From assembly GCF_003522965.1 (NCBI RefSeq), contig NZ_CP031513.1:620001-684000 (forward strand): a DNA stretch of 64,000 nucleotides, given 5' to 3'. The translations under genes and the position numbers were made by a program. The notes under the pieces are model-generated. The model was not told the origin of the DNA and ran no database searches. It saw only the letters and a list, made by a program, of their open reading frames with translations. This stretch comes from Bombilactobacillus bombi (lineage in GTDB: Bacteria; Bacillota; Bacilli; Lactobacillales; Lactobacillaceae). Shown here in pieces: positions 55,706 through 64,000 of this stretch. Within the stretch, counting starts at the first letter, position 1. Every line of letters begins with the position of its first letter.

Positions 55706-57475
55706 TTAAAGTGAGTTAGAAGCGCCACGATAAACATTACCACGACGTGAATCAACAGTAATAACTTCGTTGTCTTTAATCACTTTAGTAGCATCTTGTG
55801 CTCCAACAATAACAGGAATACCCATTGCAATACCAACTACAGCAGCATGGGATGTTAAACCGCCATTTTCAACAACTAAAGCACTAGCTTTTTCAATAGC
55901 TGGCAAATAATCTTTATCAGTATTTTCAACTATCAAAATATCTTGATCACTGATTTTACTATGAGCTTCTTCAGCACTATGAGCAACTACAGCTTTACCA
56001 ACGATTGTTTCGTCACCAACACCTTGGCCTTTAACTAACTTAGAACCAATTAATTGAACTTTCATCAAATTAGTTGTGCCACTTTCGCCTACTGGAACAC
56101 CAGCAACAATTAAAATCAAGTCGCCTTCTTTTGCAAAGCCTAATTCTTGAGCCTTTTGAGTAGCTAAATCAAACATTGCATCAGTGTTAGTTGGTCGTTG
56201 AGATACAATTGGAACAACTCCCCAGTTAACAGTTAAGCCACGTTGAGTCCGTTCATCAAAGGTAATCGCTAAAATGTCAGCACTTGGACGATATTTAGAA
56301 ATCATCCGTGCTGTATAACCTGAATTTGTAGCTGTGACAATTGTATGAATACCTAATTCTTGTGCAGTTCTAACAACAGATTCACCAATTGATTCTGTCG
56401 CATTAGCACCCTTATATTCTTCAAAACGTTGTAATGCTAAAGTATTAGAACTATCTAATTGTGCTTGAGTCTTTAAATTGATTTTATTCATAGCAGCAAC
56501 AGACTCTACTGGATAATCACCATTAGCACTTTCACCAGAAAGCATTGTTGCATCAGTACCATCTAAAACAGCATTAGCAACATCAGTAACTTCAGCTCTG
56601 GTTGGGCGAGGATTTTCTTGCATTGAATCTAACATTTGAGTAGCCGTAATAACAGGTTTTCCTAAAGCATTGCATTTTTTGATTAAAGATTTTTGTACAA
56701 ATGGAACATTTTCAAAAGGAATTTCAACACCCATGTCACCACGAGCAACCATCAAACCATCAGAAACTTTTAAGATATCGTCAATGTTGTCAATACCTTC
56801 TTGAGATTCAATCTTAGGAAAGATTTGTACATGATCCATGTGCTTAGCTTCCAAAAGTTCACGAATATCTAAAACATCTTGAGCCTTACGCACAAAACTA
56901 GCAGAAATATAGTTGATTTCATGATCTAAACCAAAGTTAATATCATCAGTATCCTTTTCAGTAATACCTGGTAAGCGAATTTCAACTCCAGGTGCATTAA
57001 CTCCCTTTTTAGAACCAATCATTCCTTCATTTTGAACAACTGTAACTAATTCTTTGTTTGCTTCATCTTTTTCGGTTATTTTTAAATCAACTAACCCATC
57101 ATCAATCAAGACATGTCCACCAACATGAGTGTCATCATATAATCCGGGATAAGTAACCGCAATTTTTTGTGGATTACCTTTCAAATTGCCGTCCATAGAA
57201 ATACGAATAACATCACCAATTTTAGCTTCGAACTTGCCGCCTTCTTGCTCGGTTGTCCGAATTTCAGCACCTTTGGTGTCTAACATAATACCAACAGTCT
57301 TGCCGGTAATCTTTTCAGCCTCATGAACCATATTCATCCGTGATAGATGTTCTTCATGATCCCCATGAGAGAAGTTAAAACGAAAGACATTAGCACCTGC
57401 TTCTATCAATTTGACAATTGTATCAACACTATTACTAGCTGGTCCTAAAGTACTAACAATTTTGGTTCTTTTCAT
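55706..57475 (-). CDS. pyk: pyruvate kinase
   Basis: Pyruvate kinase converts phosphoenolpyruvate and ADP to pyruvate and ATP at the end of glycolysis. The 589-residue protein has the catalytic barrel with KIVSTLGPAS, FRFNFSHGDHEEH and MVARGDMGVEIP, and TATQMLDSM. A C-terminal PEP-utiliser-like extension (NGGLTSHAAVVGIAMGIPVIVG) is typical of Bacillus and lactobacilli. The ATG at 57475 has AAGGAGAG upstream; an earlier in-frame codon lies in front of that site. It is cotranscribed with pfkA. Confidence 0.97.
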   Translation of the reverse strand: MKRTKIVSTLGPASNSVDTIVKLIEAGANVFRFNFSHGDHEEHLSRMNMVHEAEKITGKTVGIMLDTKGAEIRTTEQEGGKFEAKIGDVIRISMDGNLKGNPQKIAVTYPGLYDDTHVGGHVLIDDGLVDLKITEKDEANKELVTVVQNEGMIGSKKGVNAPGVEIRLPGITEKDTDDINFGLDHEINYISASFVRKAQDVLDIRELLEAKHMDHVQIFPKIESQEGIDNIDDILKVSDGLMVARGDMGVEIPFENVPFVQKSLIKKCNALGKPVITATQMLDSMQENPRPTRAEVTDVANAVLDGTDATMLSGESANGDYPVESVAAMNKINLKTQAQLDSSNTLALQRFEEYKGANATESIGESVVRTAQELGIHTIVTATNSGYTARMISKYRPSADILAITFDERTQRGLTVNWGVVPIVSQRPTNTDAMFDLATQKAQELGFAKEGDLILIVAGVPVGESGTTNLMKVQLIGSKLVKGQGVGDETIVGKAVVAHSAEEAHSKISDQDILIVENTDKDYLPAIEKASALVVENGGLTSHAAVVGIAMGIPVIVGAQDATKVIKDNEVITVDSRRGNVYRGASNSL

Positions 57476-57532
57476 CAATGTCTCTCCTTCAAAAAATTGA
57501 TTAAATATACACAAACAGTATACCAGAAATTA

Positions 57533-58501
<969 letters not shown>

Positions 58502-58589
58502 TCAACCAATTTAATTTCTACATAAAACTACACTACAAAATATAACATTAATTTAAAAAAATTACAGTCCTATTTTCATAAAAACGCCA

Positions 58590-61500
58590 TCATTGATAAA
58601 TAAAATTATGCAAACCTACTAAATCTGTCAATTTTTTTTGTACAACCTTGTTATTAGCAATTTTATTTTGTTTTTTTAGTAAATATTTTTCATCACTATC
58701 AGCAAAATATACAACTACAGGAATATTTCCCGGAAATTGCTGTATCAGTTGTAATAATTGTTGCAAATTGTGATTGCTTTTATTCTGAAAACGAACATAT
58801 AAATGTTGTGCTTTAGGTTTTTTTAGTGCAGTTTCAGCTAGTTCAATATTTTGAGCAATATATTCTTTATCTTGTTTTTGACCATTAGTTACTTTCAACT
58901 TAATCAAATAAACTTGATTAGCTTCTATCTCCACATTTTGATAAAGCCGCGGAAAAACCGTGACCGAATAATCAAAAATATCATCTCCACCAGTTAAAAA
59001 AGCCATATTAGAGCCCTTTTTAGTTCGAATAACTTTAATATTTTGTACATAATAAAGCACATTTGCAGTTACTCCAATATTCAAATCGACTATTGTTTGA
59101 ATATTGTGGGCAACCAGCGCTTTTTTATAGCGATCAATTGGATGACCCGAGACATAAGTTCCTAAATATTGCTTTTCTTGAATTAGTTTTTCACTAGTAC
59201 TGAAATCTTTGACATGATGTTGTTTGGGTTTAACAATATCAAATAAAGAAACACTGCCCGCAGCCAATTTAATGCTTTCCACCAAATCACCAACATTTTG
59301 AACGAGCTGCCGCCGATTGGTCGAAAATTCATCCAAAGCTCCGCTATACACTAGTGGTAAAATATTGTCTGCTTTCAAAAATCTGACATCTAATCTACGC
59401 AAAAAATCAACTAAGTTAAGATATTTGTTATCCTGACGCTTAACTAAAATATCATTGATCACATCACGCCGCATTTTCTTGATGAATAGTAGGCCAAAAC
59501 GCAAGTGCTGATTTTCTATTGAAAAATAACTTTGACTAAGATTAATACTAGGGGGTAAAACTTGAATTTTGCGTAGTTTAAGCGCACGTAAATAAATAGT
59601 TATTTTGGTATCGTTATTGATATTAGAATTCAATAGTGATACAAAAAAGGCTTGCGGATAATGCACTTTGATATAAGCTAGGTCATAAGCCAGCTTGCTG
59701 TATGCAACCGCATGTGATTTATTAAAACCGTAATTAGCAAATCGTTCAATATACTCATAAACTTTTATTGCATTTTGCTGTTGATGTCCCCGTTTGACTG
59801 ATTGCGAAACAAATTCATCACGTTTTTGGGCAATAAGAGTCTCGTTTTTTTTGGCCATTGCTCGACGCAGTAAATCCGCTTCTGCTAAAGTAAACCCAGC
59901 CATTTGGGATACTACTTGCATTACTTGTTCTTGATAAACCAATATTCCATAAGTTGACTTTAAGACTGGCTCTAAGGAATCATCTGGGTAACTAATAGGT
60001 TCTTGATGATGCTTACGAGCAATAAAATGAGCAATATTTTTCATAGGACCTGGCCGATATAATGCATTAGTGGCAACAATATCTTGAAAACTGGTTGGTT
60101 GTAATTGTCGTAAGACTGCTTTAATTCCCGCTGATTCAAATTGGAAAATACCGTCAGTGTCCCCTGCTTGAAATAATTTTAGAGTTGCTTCATCTTCTAA
60201 GGGAATTTGTGTTAATTGAAAATCGGCAGCAAAATCCTGCTTAATTAGTGTAACTGCAGAATTTAAAATCGTTAAATTATGGAGACCTAAAAAATCAATT
60301 TTTAATAAACCTAAGGCTTCAACGTTGCCCTTGGTTTGTTGAGTTAATAAGGCACCATCACTCCCACCTTGTTGTAAAGCAACTGTTTCATCAAGGTTAT
60401 GAGCACTTAAGACAATACCAGCTGCATGTGTTGAATAATGTCGTGGCAGATTTTCAATTTTTAAAGCTGTTTTGAACATTAACTGATTACGCGTTGATTG
60501 CTGATACAAATTTTTTAAAGCTGGTGATTGTTGATAGGCAGTTTTTAAATCAATGCCAAGAGTTTTAGGAATGGCTTTAGACCAACGACTTAAATCCGTC
60601 TGACTAAGTCCAAAAACTCTGCCGACATCACGTAAGGCTTGTTTAGCAGCAAAAGTCCCAAAAGTTATAATTTGGGCCATATGATCATCGCCATATTTAT
60701 GCTGCATATATTGTACTAATTCATCACGCCGATTATCCGGAATATCTAAATCAATATCTGGCATATCTACCCGTTCCGGATTTAAAAAGCGTTCAAATAA
60801 TAAGCCATATTGAATAGGATCCACTTGCGTGATTCCTAAAGCGTAACTGACTAATGAGCCCGCAGCAGAACCACGACCTGGACCAGTCATAATGTTCATT
60901 TTATGAGCCTGATTAATGGCATCCCATACTATCAAAAAATAATCAGCATAACCCATTTTTTCAATAACATTTAATTCATGCTGAGCACGTTTTTGATAAG
61001 TTGCGGAAATAGATGGTCCTAAAATATTGTGCAAACCAGCTTGGACCAAGTTGCGCAAATATGCAATTGATGACACTTTTTTAGGGGTGGAAAATTGAGG
61101 TAATAAAGTTCTTTGAAATGGTATTTGTACTTGACATTGTTGAGCAATGATTTGAGTATTGTCCAGTGCGGTTTGCAAATTTTTACTTTGAAAATCAGCA
61201 ACAAAATCATTTTTAGAACGTAAATAATTATCGCCCTGTCGAATAAATTGAGTAATTTTTTCACCACTTGCAATATGATGCAAGACTTCATTACTAAAGG
61301 CGTCTTCCGGTTGCAAATACTGAACATCATCCAAAGCTACACAGGGTATCTGATGTAATTTGGCTAATCGATTAATTAATTGGGCCTGATCTTGCAAATT
61401 ATTTCTCAAACTAATTCCTAAATATAAATCTTGCTGCATTATTTGCTTTAAAGCTGCAAGATACTCAGTTACTTGTTGTGAATTATTTGCCAACAAAGCG

Positions 61501-61892
61501 CTTAGTTCACTCTTATTTGCAGGTACAATCATAATTAAATCATTTAATAATTCAGACTTTGTTGTAATTAACAGTGGATCTTCTTGAGTCATAATCCAAG
61601 TTGATAATTTTAATAAGTTGTGATATCCATGATTGTTTTTTGCCAAAACAATTAGTGGATATTTTTCATTTGTGTCTATGAGGCCATTAACTTGAATAGT
61701 TATGCCTAAAATAGGATGTATTTGGTATTTTTGAGCTAGCTTATAGAATTCAACCAGACCATAAGTTACATTGATATCGGTTAATGCCAAGTGTTTATAT
61801 CCTAAATGCTTGGCCTGTTTCATCAGGTTGTTTAAACTAATAGTACTTTGCAATAAAGTATAACTACTCAAAACTTGGAGTTGAGCGACCAT
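58590..61892 (-). CDS. dnaE: DNA polymerase III alpha subunit DnaE
   Basis: DnaE is a replicative polymerase; in Firmicutes it works with PolC. The 1100-residue protein has an N-terminal PHP domain (HLALTDINVTYGLVEFYKLA), the palm with GPGRGSAAGSLVSYALG and PDIDLDIPDNRR (catalytic Asp residues). The fingers have YRPGPMKNI, and helix-hairpin-helix and OB domains lie near the C-terminus. AGGGAGG precedes the ATG. It lies upstream of pfkA-pyk, as in Bacillus. Confidence 0.97.
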   Translation of the reverse strand: MVAQLQVLSSYTLLQSTISLNNLMKQAKHLGYKHLALTDINVTYGLVEFYKLAQKYQIHPILGITIQVNGLIDTNEKYPLIVLAKNNHGYHNLLKLSTWIMTQEDPLLITTKSELLNDLIMIVPANKSELSALLANNSQQVTEYLAALKQIMQQDLYLGISLRNNLQDQAQLINRLAKLHQIPCVALDDVQYLQPEDAFSNEVLHHIASGEKITQFIRQGDNYLRSKNDFVADFQSKNLQTALDNTQIIAQQCQVQIPFQRTLLPQFSTPKKVSSIAYLRNLVQAGLHNILGPSISATYQKRAQHELNVIEKMGYADYFLIVWDAINQAHKMNIMTGPGRGSAAGSLVSYALGITQVDPIQYGLLFERFLNPERVDMPDIDLDIPDNRRDELVQYMQHKYGDDHMAQIITFGTFAAKQALRDVGRVFGLSQTDLSRWSKAIPKTLGIDLKTAYQQSPALKNLYQQSTRNQLMFKTALKIENLPRHYSTHAAGIVLSAHNLDETVALQQGGSDGALLTQQTKGNVEALGLLKIDFLGLHNLTILNSAVTLIKQDFAADFQLTQIPLEDEATLKLFQAGDTDGIFQFESAGIKAVLRQLQPTSFQDIVATNALYRPGPMKNIAHFIARKHHQEPISYPDDSLEPVLKSTYGILVYQEQVMQVVSQMAGFTLAEADLLRRAMAKKNETLIAQKRDEFVSQSVKRGHQQQNAIKVYEYIERFANYGFNKSHAVAYSKLAYDLAYIKVHYPQAFFVSLLNSNINNDTKITIYLRALKLRKIQVLPPSINLSQSYFSIENQHLRFGLLFIKKMRRDVINDILVKRQDNKYLNLVDFLRRLDVRFLKADNILPLVYSGALDEFSTNRRQLVQNVGDLVESIKLAAGSVSLFDIVKPKQHHVKDFSTSEKLIQEKQYLGTYVSGHPIDRYKKALVAHNIQTIVDLNIGVTANVLYYVQNIKVIRTKKGSNMAFLTGGDDIFDYSVTVFPRLYQNVEIEANQVYLIKLKVTNGQKQDKEYIAQNIELAETALKKPKAQHLYVRFQNKSNHNLQQLLQLIQQFPGNIPVVVYFADSDEKYLLKKQNKIANNKVVQKKLTDLVGLHNFIYQ

Positions 61893-61995
61893 GACAACCT
61901 CCCTTTAGGGCTATTTTACAACATTTTTTTCGAAAATTTATAGAAAGGCTTTAATTTATGTGTTAAAATTCAGCTATGAAAGTGAGATGGACAAT

Positions 61996-62175
61996 GTGAA
62001 ATATCTCGTAGTTATTTTTTGGACAATCATTTACGGACAAGTTATTGGTTTTATTGGTTCTTCACTTATCAGTGCTTCATATAGTCCAATTAATGCTTTA
62101 ATTGTATCAACAATCTTTGGTATTATTCTCTGTGTTCTACCAAGTATTCTCAAACCAAATACTAAAAAAGGATAG
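61996..62175 (+). CDS. DUF2929 (YjzD-like) small membrane protein
   Basis: A small protein of about 59 residues with two membrane segments (VKYLVVIFWTIIYGQVIGFIG and ALIVSTIFGIILCVLPSIL). It fits the YjzD/DUF2929 family found next to dnaE in lactobacilli. The GTG at 61996 matches the usual family start, with GTGAG nine bases upstream. ATG at 61987 or TTG further up would add a few residues. The function is unknown. Confidence 0.75.
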   Translation: MKYLVVIFWTIIYGQVIGFIGSSLISASYSPINALIVSTIFGIILCVLPSILKPNTKKG

Positions 62176-62196
62176 CTGTCAAAGCTATCCTTTTTT
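62164..62196. terminator. bidirectional intrinsic terminator
   Basis: A perfect 14-bp stem AAAAAAGGATAGCT (62164-62177) pairs with 62183-62196, with T-runs on both strands. It serves the small membrane protein gene (plus) and the lipoprotein gene (minus), and overlaps the end of the former. Confidence 0.9.
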
Positions 62197-62209
62197 GTAT
62201 CAAGTTTAT

Positions 62210-62932
62210 TTATTCTGTGATGTATAAGTAAAACTTATCACTAGAAACTCCTAATTTGAATTGTTTACCATGAGAAGTAATTGTCTTTAAAGCTGTTTGG
62301 TTCTTTTTAGCATCGCGCATTTGCTTAGCTAATTGTTTTAAGACATCGCGCCCATCGGCGCCGATTAATTGGCTAACTGTTGCAATAGATTTACTAGTGC
62401 TTTGCACCCCTGCTTTAGTCTTCATTGCTTTCAGCGGATAAATCAGTGTGACTGCCATTAACTTTTGTTGTTGTACATTAATTCGAACCGTTTGGTCTGG
62501 TGTATTAACAATATTGGTAATAGTATTGTTCAGTTCGGAATTTAAAACTGGTTTTTGTTGTTGAGCTAACAATAAATAATTATATTTTTGGGCAAATTCA
62601 GGATAGTCCATAATAGGTTTGGCAGCCGCTATTTGAACAGTCTTATATAGTTGCTTTTGTTGATAGTCACTTTTAATTTTAATATTTTGTTTTTGTGGCG
62701 AGCGAGCCACATTAATTGCAAAGGAACCATCGTTATTAGTAACTTTTTTGGTTTGTGCTTGCTTATTCATCTGATAGCTTAACTTTGCTTTAGGATTAGT
62801 TTTACCCTTGACAACTGCTACCATCCCATCAGCATGATAGGTCGTTTGTGATGTTGATAAAGTATTTTTAGAACAAGCAGTCATTAAAAATATTATTGGT
62901 ACAATAAATATCCATTTTAAATTATTTTTCAT
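62210..62932 (-). CDS. putative lipoprotein of unknown function
   Basis: The 240-residue protein has a lipoprotein signal (KNNLKWIFIVPIIFLMTACS; lipobox MTAC), then a short domain (about 35-95) whose NPKAKLSYQMN and NNDGSFAINV pattern resembles Ig-like/carboxypeptidase-regulatory folds. A second, longer basic domain ends in FKLGVSSDKFYLYITE. I do not recognise the family. The ATG at 62932 is chosen so that the signal peptide starts with MKNN; a TTG four codons upstream is possible. It is monocistronic between two terminators. Confidence 0.75.
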   Translation of the reverse strand: MKNNLKWIFIVPIIFLMTACSKNTLSTSQTTYHADGMVAVVKGKTNPKAKLSYQMNKQAQTKKVTNNDGSFAINVARSPQKQNIKIKSDYQQKQLYKTVQIAAAKPIMDYPEFAQKYNYLLLAQQQKPVLNSELNNTITNIVNTPDQTVRINVQQQKLMAVTLIYPLKAMKTKAGVQSTSKSIATVSQLIGADGRDVLKQLAKQMRDAKKNQTALKTITSHGKQFKLGVSSDKFYLYITE

Positions 62933-62961
62933 TTTTTCACCCAAGTAATGTTAAATTTAGA

Positions 62962-63003
62962 TAAAGAAAAGACAGACTAAAATATCGGTTTTAATCTGCC
63001 TTT
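62962..63003 (-). terminator. intrinsic terminator of rpmF
   Basis: On the minus strand an approximately 15-bp stem with G-T pairs (62989-63003 with 62968-62982) is followed by a T-rich tail, eight bases after the rpmF stop. Confidence 0.75.
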
Positions 63004-63011
63004 ATAGTTAA

Positions 63012-63197
63012 CTAATTGTTGCTTTGATCAGCATTGACAACTTGACGACCTTTGTAATATCCCTTTGGTGAAACATGATGATTCATGCGATATTCACCAG
63101 TTGTGACATCAAATTGAATATTCGGTTGACTTAATTTAATATGTCCCCGACGTTGACGCTTTTTTTGCTTGGATGTTTTTCTTGCTGGAACAGCCAT
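63012..63197 (-). CDS. rpmF: 50S ribosomal protein L32
   Basis: This 61-residue protein has the L32 opening [19 protein letters not shown]. The Cys pairs of zinc-binding L32 are absent, so this is the zinc-free form. GGAG precedes the ATG. It is a single gene with a terminator behind it. Confidence 0.95.
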   Translation of the reverse strand: MAVPARKTSKQKKRQRRGHIKLSQPNIQFDVTTGEYRMNHHVSPKGYYKGRQVVNADQSNN

Positions 63198-63350
63198 ATT
63201 TAATTATCTCCTTTTTTAAATTGCCTTTACTGGCTCACAGAATACCAATATTTGTCAGTACCGTACCTATGATATGTTACTATCAAATATTGTTTAGAGC
63301 AAGGATTTTTTAAAATTCTATATAATCTTATTACAAATAACTATTAAAGT

Positions 63351-64000
63351 CTACTTTTTATTACCAATTTTTTGAGTGATAAAATCTCCCAAAGAAGGCA
63401 TAAATTCATAAAATACATGCCCCAGTTCCATTATATGTGGCAAGTTAATTTCTCTCACTGGAGAGCCAATAGCTTGAATTATTTTTTGTGAAAGCTTTTC
63501 TGGATCTAACATTAAAGCACCAACAGATTTTACATAATTACCAGTATGATCAGCAATCTTAAAAAAATCAGTCTTAACTGGTCCCGGATTAACGGTAGTC
63601 ACTTGGACATTAAAGGGCCGTAATTCCAAACGCAAACTATTAGAAAATGCAATTACTGCAGCTTTTGTAGCTGAATAAACGGCAGATTTAGGAGTAGCGA
63701 TTTTCCCCCCCATTGAACCAATATTAATAATTTGTCCTAGGTGTTGCTCAATCATATTAGCTGCAATGTAACGTGTCATTAACATTGTGCCTAATACATT
63801 AACCTTGAACATTTTGTTCCATAAAGAATAATCGGTCTCTACAAAAGTTGTAAAATCACCAAAACCAGCAGCATTAATTAGAATATCTATATGTTGATAT
63901 TCTTTAATCAACTTTGCTGTAGTATCTTGAACGTGTTTGGCAATACTAACATCTAACACTTCAATTGCAACACTACCAGATGTCAAAGCTTGGCATTTTC
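63351..64000 (-). CDS. SDR family oxidoreductase, N-terminus outside window
   Basis: This is a short-chain dehydrogenase/reductase, partial. The frame stays open to the window edge, so the dinucleotide-binding Gly-rich motif lies beyond it. Visible parts are DILINAAGFGDFTTF, the NVLGTM helix, the catalytic Ser in IINIGSMGGKIA, Tyr-x3-Lys in YSATKAAV, and NPGPVKTDFF. It belongs to the classical, YqjQ/DltE-like type. The substrate is unknown. Confidence 0.9.
   Translation of the reverse strand, partial: KCQALTSGSVAIEVLDVSIAKHVQDTTAKLIKEYQHIDILINAAGFGDFTTFVETDYSLWNKMFKVNVLGTMLMTRYIAANMIEQHLGQIINIGSMGGKIATPKSAVYSATKAAVIAFSNSLRLELRPFNVQVTTVNPGPVKTDFFKIADHTGNYVKSVGALMLDPEKLSQKIIQAIGSPVREINLPHIMELGHVFYEFMPSLGDFITQKIGNKK

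Overview
The window looks like chromosomal DNA of a low-GC, AT-rich Lactobacillaceae species. It carries several gene strings typical of lactobacilli (pfkA-pyk; xerD-ribT-scpA-scpB-rluB-cmk-rpsA-der-hup; topA-xerC-hslVU; ypmR-ypmS-yozE). The pfkA-pyk pair fits a glycolytic, homofermentative member. A bee-associated genus such as Bombilactobacillus is possible, but the genus cannot be fixed from sequence reading alone. No IS element, prophage, CRISPR array, rRNA or tRNA was recognised.

Layout. 0-9.3 kb: a degenerate carbamoyl-phosphate-synthase-like gene, rqcH, a DegV gene, an MFS exporter, and a pepI plus peptide-binding-lipoprotein pair behind an isoleucine-type T-box. 9.3-10.4 kb: a 1.1-kb AT-rich intergenic region holding the T-box, a near-consensus 28-bp XerCD dif site (9724-9751) and a perfect 18-6-18 bp palindrome just upstream of xerS. 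This is very probably the replication terminus. From about 15 kb rightwards nearly every gene is on the minus strand, as expected if a fork arrives from the right and ends here. 10.4-14.9 kb: xerS and a two-gene ABC exporter. 15-23.5 kb: an M20 peptidase, ppaC, a LysR regulator, parC and parE, and divergent plsY. 23.8-28.1 kb: a methionine-uptake operon (metQ, M20 peptidase, metN, metI) behind a methionine T-box. 28.2-46.2 kb: housekeeping genes for proteolysis, recombination, topology, DNA uptake, ribosome assembly, envelope and tRNA maturation. 46.3-63.2 kb: hup, der, rpsA, cmk, chromosome segregation genes, glycolysis, dnaE and rpmF. An SDR gene runs off the right edge.

How the parts work together. 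Chromosome end-processing is unusually concentrated: dif, three tyrosine recombinases (XerS at 10.4 kb, XerC at 31 kb, XerD at 53 kb), topoisomerase IV (parEC), topoisomerase I, ScpAB and HU. Amino-acid supply is controlled by two T-box leaders of matching architecture, one reading ATC (Ile) ahead of pepI and a peptide-binding lipoprotein, the other reading ATG (Met) ahead of the methionine transporter.

The most notable points are XerS beside a canonical XerCD dif, the dif-like palindrome overlapping the xerS promoter, a Gln in place of a catalytic His in XerS, the CarB-like pseudoenzyme at the left edge, the Ile T-box on pepI, and a likely ATT start codon for the ypmR-type hydrolase.
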